A stretch of 10,331 bases of DNA, taken from assembly GCA_014379885.1 (NCBI GenBank), contig JACMKW010000598.1:1-10331 (forward strand), read 5' to 3'. The position numbers were made by a program, and so were the translations under genes. Positions 6,212 to 10,331 of this stretch are shown one piece after another; the stretch's first letter is position 1, and every line of letters begins with the position of its first letter. The DNA comes from Rhizobacter sp. GTDB taxonomy: Bacteria > Pseudomonadota > Gammaproteobacteria > Burkholderiales > Burkholderiaceae. Below the pieces are notes generated by a model. It saw only the letters and a program-made list of their open reading frames with translations, was not told where the DNA came from and did not search any database.

Positions 6212-7162
6212 TCAGAAATACAGCGCCACCACCTCGCTCACCGCGCCGTCGTTCATCACCGGCAAGGCCACCAGCGACTGCAGCCCCGCGGCTTGCGCTG
6301 ACGCGCCCACACAGCCGGGCTCGGTTCCAGCCGCTTCATTGATCACCGGCACCCCGCTCGCAAACGCCTTGCCGATGGCCCCGGCCAACACCGTGCCACC
6401 TTCCGAGGCACGCAGCGGCCCGGCTGATTCGCAAAAACCGAACTCGCGCACCAGGCCCAGGTGTCCGTCGTCCGGGGCCCAGCATTCAATTCGTTTGGCA
6501 ATCGGCGTCTGCGTGGTCGACAACAAGGCCAGTACATAGGCGTCGTTGCTCGGTGTGCTGCAGGGGAAGGCCAGGCCGCGGTTGATGCCGACCTCGGCCG
6601 CGCTGTCGGCACGCAGGAATTTGCCGGCCTGTCCCAGGTCGTCGATCAGCACCGCGGCGCCCTTTTGCCAAGCCATGCCGGGCAGGCCGCTGCCACGTGG
6701 CAGGTAGGTGTCGCGTGTGACGGCCTCGAAGCCCTCTTGGGCTGCGCCGCCGCCAAAGTAGCCATCGACGAGTGTCATGTCGGAGGTGACCCGTGCGTTG
6801 TTGCGCCACAGCTCCACCGCACCGTCGTGTGCGTTGTCTTGGTCGGCCGTGCCGCCGCAGAAGAACACCACCACCGCCGTCATCAGCTCACCCATGAACA
6901 CCGGCACCGCGATGGCGCAGGTGAAGCCGACCTGCTTCGCCGCCTCGGCGCGCCGGAAGTAGGAGCCCTCGAGTTGTTTGAGCACGATGGGCCGGCCGTC
7001 GAACCAGGCGCGCCCGGGCAGGCCTTCACCGCGGCCAAAACACATGGCCCGGCTGCTTGCACCAAAACTGGTCGCCTGGCCGAACAAACCGCCACCGAAT
7101 TCCAGCAGGCTGCGATCGGGCGTGGGCAGCCAGACTTCCACGGCCTTGATGAGAGTGTTCAT
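6212..7162 (-). CDS. GAF-domain protein made of three tandem GAF-like repeats
   Basis: A predicted cytoplasmic sensor without an output domain; ligand unknown. The frame opens at GTG 7174, with ATG at 7168 and 7162. ATG 7162 is used here because a weak GGA lies 7 nt upstream and MNTLIKAVEVW reads as a natural start; residue numbers count from GTG 7174. Three repeats of about 108 residues are seen. Each opens with an aromatic segment (VEVWLP at W15, VELWRN at W123, IECWAP at W232), followed by G/F-rich text, then a GAF-type core: GEGLPGRAWFDGRPIVL (49-65), GSGLPGMAWQKGAAVLI (161-177) and GGTVLAGAIGKAFASGVPVI (259-278). Each ends in a beta segment (AIAVPVF, GLAFPC, LVALPV). The third is most diverged. 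No kinase, GGDEF, HTH or signal peptide is present. It is divergent from the SDR gene at 7264. Confidence 0.85.
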   Translation of the reverse strand: MNTLIKAVEVWLPTPDRSLLEFGGGLFGQATSFGASSRAMCFGRGEGLPGRAWFDGRPIVLKQLEGSYFRRAEAAKQVGFTCAIAVPVFMGELMTAVVVFFCGGTADQDNAHDGAVELWRNNARVTSDMTLVDGYFGGGAAQEGFEAVTRDTYLPRGSGLPGMAWQKGAAVLIDDLGQAGKFLRADSAAEVGINRGLAFPCSTPSNDAYVLALLSTTQTPIAKRIECWAPDDGHLGLVREFGFCESAGPLRASEGGTVLAGAIGKAFASGVPVINEAAGTEPGCVGASAQAAGLQSLVALPVMNDGAVSEVVALYF

Positions 7163-7263
7163 GGGCATGTCCACGGCAGGAGAGATGGCGTGGCATTGCA
7201 GGTTTCGAGCCAGCTACCATCGTTGACCGGTCTCTCATCGAACCGCCGGCAAGGAGTGCAGCC

Positions 7264-8028
7264 ATGAGCAAAAAAGTGTGTGTCGTCACGGGGTCGTCGT
7301 CGGGCATTGGTGCGGCCACCGCCCGGCTGTATGCCGGCAGGGGCTGGAACGTGGTCGTCAACTATTCGCGTGACCCCGCGCCGGCCGAAGCCGTGGCCGC
7401 GCAGTGCGAAGCCCTGGGCGCGGAGGTGCTGGTGGTCAAGGCCGATGTGGCGCAAGACGCTGACTGCCGCCGTCTGGCTGCTGAAGTGGAAAAACGTTTC
7501 GGCCGTGCCGACGTGCTGGTCAACAACGCGGGCACCACCAAGTTTGTCGACCTGAAAGATCTCGACGGCATCGAGGCCGAAGACTTCCACAAGATCTACA
7601 GCGTGAACGTGATCGGCGCGTACCAGATGACGCGTGCACTAGCGCCGATGCTGCGCAAGAACGTGGGCTCGGGGGTGGTCAATGTGTCGTCGGTCGCGTC
7701 GATGATGGGGCGGGGGTCGTCGCTGGCGTACATGGCCTCGAAGGGCGCGCTCAATGCCATGACCGTTGGCCTCGCGCGTTCGCTGGCACCCAACGTGCGG
7801 GTGAATGCGATTGCCCCGGGCCTGGTCGAGACGCCGTGGTTGCAAGAGGGCCTCGGCGCCGAGGGCTACCAGCGTGGCGTCGACTGGTACAAGGGCCGCG
7901 CCGCATTGGAGGCGGTGATCACGCCGGAGGATGTGGCCGAAACGGCGTGGTACCTCGGGGCCAGCGCGGCGAAGACCACGGGTGAGGTGATCTTGGTGGA
8001 CGCCGGGCTGCGTATCACCAAGGTGTGA
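7264..8028 (+). CDS. Short-chain dehydrogenase/reductase (FabG-like), probably NADP(H)-dependent
   Basis: A classical SDR oxidoreductase; substrate unknown. The 254-residue Rossmann-fold protein shows the cofactor motif TGSSSGIG (9-16), NNAG (87-90), and the catalytic tetrad N115 (SVNVIG), S143 (NVSSVAS), Y156 and K160 (YMASK), followed by NAIAPGLVETPW (181-192). After beta-2 the text is VNYSRD, with Arg36 and no acidic residue at the end of beta-2, which suggests NADP(H). The start is fixed by AAGGAG at 7251-7256, seven nt before ATG. It resembles FabG in outline, but no other fatty-acid synthesis gene is nearby, so a general 3-oxoacyl or ketone reductase is as far as one can go. It is divergent from the GAF gene and convergent with the next SDR. 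Confidence 0.95.
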   Translation: MSKKVCVVTGSSSGIGAATARLYAGRGWNVVVNYSRDPAPAEAVAAQCEALGAEVLVVKADVAQDADCRRLAAEVEKRFGRADVLVNNAGTTKFVDLKDLDGIEAEDFHKIYSVNVIGAYQMTRALAPMLRKNVGSGVVNVSSVASMMGRGSSLAYMASKGALNAMTVGLARSLAPNVRVNAIAPGLVETPWLQEGLGAEGYQRGVDWYKGRAALEAVITPEDVAETAWYLGASAAKTTGEVILVDAGLRITKV

Positions 8029-8037
8029 TTCACACCC

Positions 8038-8097
8038 CCGTCATTCCCGCCCTTCGATACCTCAGGACAGGCCGGCTTCGCCCGAGCGGGAATCCAG
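8038..8097 (+). repeat. REP-like palindromic unit split by a 35-bp insert
   Basis: Left half CCGTCATTCCCGC (8038-8050) and right half GCGGGAATCCAG (8086-8097) are both exact reverse complements of the halves of the intact unit at 8146-8174. In place of the expected 4-nt loop there are 35 bp (8051-8085) with a sequence starting CCTTCGATACCTCAGGACAG, resembling another dispersed Burkholderiales repeat type. The unit begins nine bases after the SDR stop codon. Confidence 0.75.
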
Positions 8098-8145
8098 GAT
8101 CGCACCCTGGTGCCGCCCTTCGAAGCACCGTGCAAGGCCCGCATG

Positions 8146-8174
8146 CTGGATTCCCGCTTTCGCGGGAATGACGG
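8146..8174 (-). repeat. REP-like palindromic unit, intact copy (inverted)
   Basis: CTGGATTCCCGC (8146-8157), loop TTTC, then GCGGGAATGACGG (8162-8174); the hairpin core is ATTCCCGC/GCGGGAAT. It is in inverted orientation to 8038-8097 and ends four bases before the stop codon of the minus-strand SDR gene. As at 1887-1986, the pair lies between two converging genes. The 48 bp between the two units (8098-8145) contain CCGCCCTTCGA (8113-8123), also found at 8047-8057. Confidence 0.75.
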
Positions 8175-8178
8175 AGCG

Positions 8179-8964
8179 TCACATCCGCGGTGGCACCACT
8201 GGCAATGAACTGGTCAACCCGCCATCCACCGGCAACGCCTGCCCATTCACATAAGACGCTTCATCCGACGCCAGGAACAACGCCGCATACGCAATCTCAT
8301 GCGGCAAGCCACCGCGCCGCAGCGGGTTCAGCTGGCCGATCTTGTTTTCAGTGCCACGTTCACGCGCCCGGTCGAACACCGGCTTGGTCATGCCGGTTTC
8401 AATCAAGCCCGGGCAGATGGCATTGATGCGCACGCCGGTGCCGCCGAACTGGTTCGCGCTGGTCTGCACCAGGCTCACCACGCCCGCCTTGCTGGCGCTG
8501 TAGGGCGGGCCGCCGGCGCCTGAGCGCAGGCCGGCCACCGAGGCGGTGCAGATGATGGAGCCGCGCCCGGCCGGCACCATCACACGCGTGGCGTACTTGA
8601 TGGCGAGAAAGGTGCCGATCAGGTTGATGCTCAGGATGCGCATCCACTCTTCGACCGTCCACTCGTCGAAGGCACGCATGCCACCGCTCACACCGGCGTT
8701 GGCGTAAACGATGTCGAGCCCGCCATGGGTGCGTACCGCTGTTTCGATGTAGTCGGCCACGTCGGCCTCTTGCGAGGTGTCACGCACCAGGGCCACGGCC
8801 TTGCCACCTTGGGCGCGAATGGCCTCGGCGGTGGCCTCGACTTCGGGCGCACGGTCGACGGCGATCACGCTGGCGCCGTGTTCGGCGAACAAGATGCTGG
8901 TGGCGCGGCCGATGCCGCTGGCGGCGCCGGTGACGACGGCTGATTTGCCTTCAAGACGTTTCAT
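8179..8964 (-). CDS. Short-chain dehydrogenase/reductase, probably NAD(H)-dependent
   Basis: A classical SDR of 261 residues, of the type that oxidises a hydroxyl group of a small alcohol, hydroxy acid or sugar; substrate unknown. Cofactor motif TGAASGIG (12-19), Asp37 at the end of beta-2 (IAVDRA), which favours NAD(H), NAG (89-91), and the tetrad N114 (SINLIG), S142 (CTASVAG), Y155 and K159 (YSASK). The C-terminal [11 protein letters not shown] (239-249) is the usual SDR ending, followed by a 12-residue tail. The start is supported by GGAG (8973-8970) five nt before ATG. It lies 87 bp after the IclR gene in the same direction and probably belongs to the same catabolic cluster as the 3-hydroxyisobutyrate dehydrogenase-like gene. 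It differs from the SDR at 7264 in cofactor signal and is not a recent duplicate. Confidence 0.94.
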   Translation of the reverse strand: MKRLEGKSAVVTGAASGIGRATSILFAEHGASVIAVDRAPEVEATAEAIRAQGGKAVALVRDTSQEADVADYIETAVRTHGGLDIVYANAGVSGGMRAFDEWTVEEWMRILSINLIGTFLAIKYATRVMVPAGRGSIICTASVAGLRSGAGGPPYSASKAGVVSLVQTSANQFGGTGVRINAICPGLIETGMTKPVFDRARERGTENKIGQLNPLRRGGLPHEIAYAALFLASDEASYVNGQALPVDGGLTSSLPVVPPRM

Positions 8965-8996
8965 GGGTGCTCCGTACCGGTGTTTCCAAACCCCCG

Positions 8997-9024
8997 AGCA
9001 TAGGCGGGTTGGCGCACGGCTGAA
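8997..9024 (-). promoter_or_regulatory. Candidate internal promoter before the minus-strand SDR gene
   Basis: On the minus strand, TATGCT (9002-8997, four of six to TATAAT) has a weak TTCAGC 16 bp upstream. It lies 32 bp before the SDR start in the 87-bp gap after the IclR gene. It would allow transcription apart from the upstream genes. Both boxes are weak, so this is tentative. Confidence 0.2.
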
Positions 9025-9030
9025 CCCGGT

Positions 9031-9040
9031 GTCATCCCGG
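9031..9040 (+). repeat. Possible half REP-like unit
   Basis: GTCATCCCGG equals the first ten bases of the palindromic unit at 1887-1912, but the second half is missing. It sits in the gap after the IclR stop codon, where such repeats are expected. Ten bases could also match by chance. Confidence 0.3.
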
Positions 9041-9051
9041 GGCAGGCTGCT

Positions 9052-9798
9052 TCAGCCCGCGAGGCGATTGGCCTCGGCCGGCCACTGGCCACCGAGTGTG
9101 CGGGTGGCGTTTTCGGCAGCGGTGAAGAGCACCGAATTCATGCGCTGTACGGCCAGGTCAGAAAAGCGCTCCAGCGGGCCCGACAACGACAACGCGCCGA
9201 GCAGAATGCCCGCCGGGCCGAACACCGGTGCGGCCAGCGCGCCGCACAGCGGGTCGCGTTCACCAAACGAGGTGTAGAGCAGCGGCGCATCGCCTGCCGC
9301 AGGCATGCCGGCGGCAAACGCGTTCAGCACCTTGCCGGCAGCGCCACGGTTGAGCGGCAACACATCACCGGCGCGCACCCGGTCGAGCGTGGAGTGGCCG
9401 GAGTCGATGCGGAACAGGCACAGCCGCGCGTCTTTGCCGTGGCGCACATGGAACGACGGGCTTTCGGTGCCCTTGCCCACCAGCCACTCCAGCACCGGCT
9501 GGATGCCTTCTTTCAGGCCGTAGGTCAGCTCGAACGAGCGGCCGAACAGGAACGCCAGCGGCCCGAGCGCATAGCGCTTGTCGCTGCGGTGAACCACCAG
9601 CCCGGCGCGCGCCAGCGAGGCCAGCAGGCGCAGCAAGGTGCTCTTGTACATGCCGGTGCGCCGCGCCAGGTCGGCCAGCGTGAGCGGTGAGCTCGCCTGC
9701 GCAAGCTCGGTGGCAATGCACAAGGCGCGGTCGACCGCAGCCACACCGTCGGCGCGGTCGGCGGCAAAAGCGGTCTCGGGGGGTGTGGTGTCGGCCAT
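9052..9798 (-). CDS. IclR-family transcriptional regulator
   Basis: A dimeric regulator that binds DNA near catabolic operons and responds to a small carboxylate or aromatic effector. The 248-residue product has a winged helix-turn-helix at about residues 18-80 (VDRALCIATELAQASSPLTL, then ARRTGMYKSTLLRLLASLARAG with the recognition helix) and the IclR effector domain from about 90 to 236, including LPLNRGAAGKVLNAF (147-161) and GALSLSGPLERF (201-212). Length is normal for the family. ATG 9798 is chosen for its fit to the family start, although the ribosome site is weak. It lies between an upstream 3-hydroxyisobutyrate dehydrogenase-like gene (30 bp away) and a downstream SDR gene, and is the probable local controller of both. 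The ligand cannot be inferred. Confidence 0.95.
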   Translation of the reverse strand: MADTTPPETAFAADRADGVAAVDRALCIATELAQASSPLTLADLARRTGMYKSTLLRLLASLARAGLVVHRSDKRYALGPLAFLFGRSFELTYGLKEGIQPVLEWLVGKGTESPSFHVRHGKDARLCLFRIDSGHSTLDRVRAGDVLPLNRGAAGKVLNAFAAGMPAAGDAPLLYTSFGERDPLCGALAAPVFGPAGILLGALSLSGPLERFSDLAVQRMNSVLFTAAENATRTLGGQWPAEANRLAG

Positions 9799-9801
9799 GG
9801 T

Positions 9802-9835
9802 GGTGTTTCAAAGGTGGAGGGTGCGGGTTCAAAGG
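9802..9835. promoter_or_regulatory. Direct repeat before the IclR gene, candidate operator
   Basis: TTCAAAGG occurs at 9807-9814 and 9828-9835, a period of 21 bp, about two turns of the helix. GGTGTTTC at 9802-9809 recurs at 8979-8986 before the SDR start (GGTGTTTCCAAA, containing the palindrome GTTTCCAAAC). Shared text before two genes of one cluster could be an operator for the IclR protein. The right-hand copy overlaps the stop codon of the upstream gene. Support is by pattern only. Confidence 0.25.
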
Positions 9836-10331
9836 CGGCCGATGAGGCGGCTGATGACCGGGTGATAGTGGGTGCCGTAACCGGCGGCAATGGCCTGTTC
9901 GTACCAGCCGTCGACGGTGCGCGCGCCGCGGGCGTCAACGCCGGTTTCGCGCGCCAGGCGCAGGGCGTAGAGCAAGTCCTTGCGGGCGTATTCCACCGAG
10001 AACGCGCGCTCGGGGAAGTCATCCGTCAGCACCGATTTCATGCCGTGGTTGCGCAAGGCAAAGCTGTCGGCCGAGCCTTTGGACAAGGTGTCGAACAGCA
10101 GTGCCACGTCCACGCCCGCGCGCTCGGCAATGGCGCGTGCTTCGCACAGCGCCAACACGGTCTCGAACAGCACCATGTTGTTGAGGATCTTCACCACCTG
10201 CCCGCAGCCCACCGGGCCGCACAAGGTGATGTCGCTCGCAAAGGTGGCGAGCAGGGGTTTCACGCGCTCGAACACCGCCTTGTCAGCACCCACCATCGCC
10301 GACAAGGTGCCGGATTCGGCCGCAGCACGGG
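9829..10331 (-). CDS. 3-hydroxyisobutyrate dehydrogenase-like oxidoreductase, C-terminal part (start outside window)
   Basis: An NAD(P)-dependent beta-hydroxyacid dehydrogenase, related to 3-hydroxyisobutyrate dehydrogenase and tartronate semialdehyde reductase. The frame is open to the window edge: codons above 10305 read RAAAESGT before LSAMVGAD, which matches the family's AAESGTLS-MVGG segment, so the Rossmann domain and true start lie beyond base 10331. The catalytic segment GPVGCGQVVKILNN is intact, with the active-site Lys codon at 10189-10191. The all-helical C-terminal dimer domain follows (FETVLALCEARAIAERAGVD, FSVEYARKDLLYALRLARETG) and the protein ends normally (ISRLIGRL). It is probably the first visible gene of a minus-strand cluster with the IclR regulator (30-bp gap) and the SDR. 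Which hydroxy acid it uses cannot be told without the N-terminus. Confidence 0.92.
   Translation of the reverse strand, partial: RAAAESGTLSAMVGADKAVFERVKPLLATFASDITLCGPVGCGQVVKILNNMVLFETVLALCEARAIAERAGVDVALLFDTLSKGSADSFALRNHGMKSVLTDDFPERAFSVEYARKDLLYALRLARETGVDARGARTVDGWYEQAIAAGYGTHYHPVISRLIGRL

Noticed and set aside
6461..7267. Open frame of 268 codons on the plus strand over the GAF gene
   Set aside because: Its text is an antisense by-product. The minus-strand frame has the three-repeat GAF pattern, which cannot arise by chance.
7264..8964. The two SDR genes as a tandem duplication
   Set aside because: They face each other, differ in cofactor signal (Arg36 against Asp37) and share little beyond family motifs, so they are independent SDR members.
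1..10331. Mobile element, phage, CRISPR or tRNA
   Set aside because: No transposase, integrase, spaced direct repeats of CRISPR type or tRNA-like cloverleaf was seen. The short palindromes are REP-like and carry no gene.

Overview
The window reads as chromosomal DNA of a GC-rich betaproteobacterium, most likely order Burkholderiales. This rests on very high third-position GC, a second-type initiation factor IF-1 with a C-terminal extension, TACAAT-like -10 boxes, and short palindromic repeats of the ATCCCGGCG-NN-CGCCGGGAT and ATTCCCGC-NNNN-GCGGGAAT kinds common in that order. No RNA gene, CRISPR array, transposase or phage gene was seen. Most of the sequence is well-packed core or metabolic genes.

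Layout. (1) 1-1881, plus strand: the C-terminal part of a SNF2-family helicase cut by the window edge, then infA. (2) 1887-1986: two copies of a palindromic repeat in inverted orientation, between the facing ends of infA and lrp. (3) 1996-2987: an Lrp/AsnC regulator (minus) divergent from a small membrane-anchored protein (plus). (4) 3017-4956, minus strand: a predicted Tat-exported SGNH/GDSL lipoprotein and a YdeI/OmpD-associated family protein. (5) 4997-6198, plus strand: a metallo-beta-lactamase-fold lactonase, with an upstream region shared with the YdeI-like gene, then a small three-helix membrane protein. (6) 6212-7162, minus strand: a protein built from three GAF-like repeats. (7) 7264-8028, plus strand: a short-chain dehydrogenase. 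(8) 8038-8174: a second inverted pair of palindromic repeats, one copy interrupted by 35 bp. (9) 8179-10331, minus strand: a probable catabolic cluster transcribed in the order 3-hydroxyisobutyrate dehydrogenase-like enzyme (cut by the window edge), IclR-type regulator, SDR dehydrogenase.

How the genes fit together. Only the last cluster suggests a shared pathway: two NAD(P)-dependent oxidoreductases flanking an IclR regulator, typical of inducible breakdown of a sugar acid, hydroxy acid or aromatic side product, with the substrate unknown. The other genes look like independent single units. No clearly new defence or mobile system is visible. The points most worth a second look are the three-repeat GAF protein, the palindrome pairs at the two longer convergent junctions, and the infA leader.
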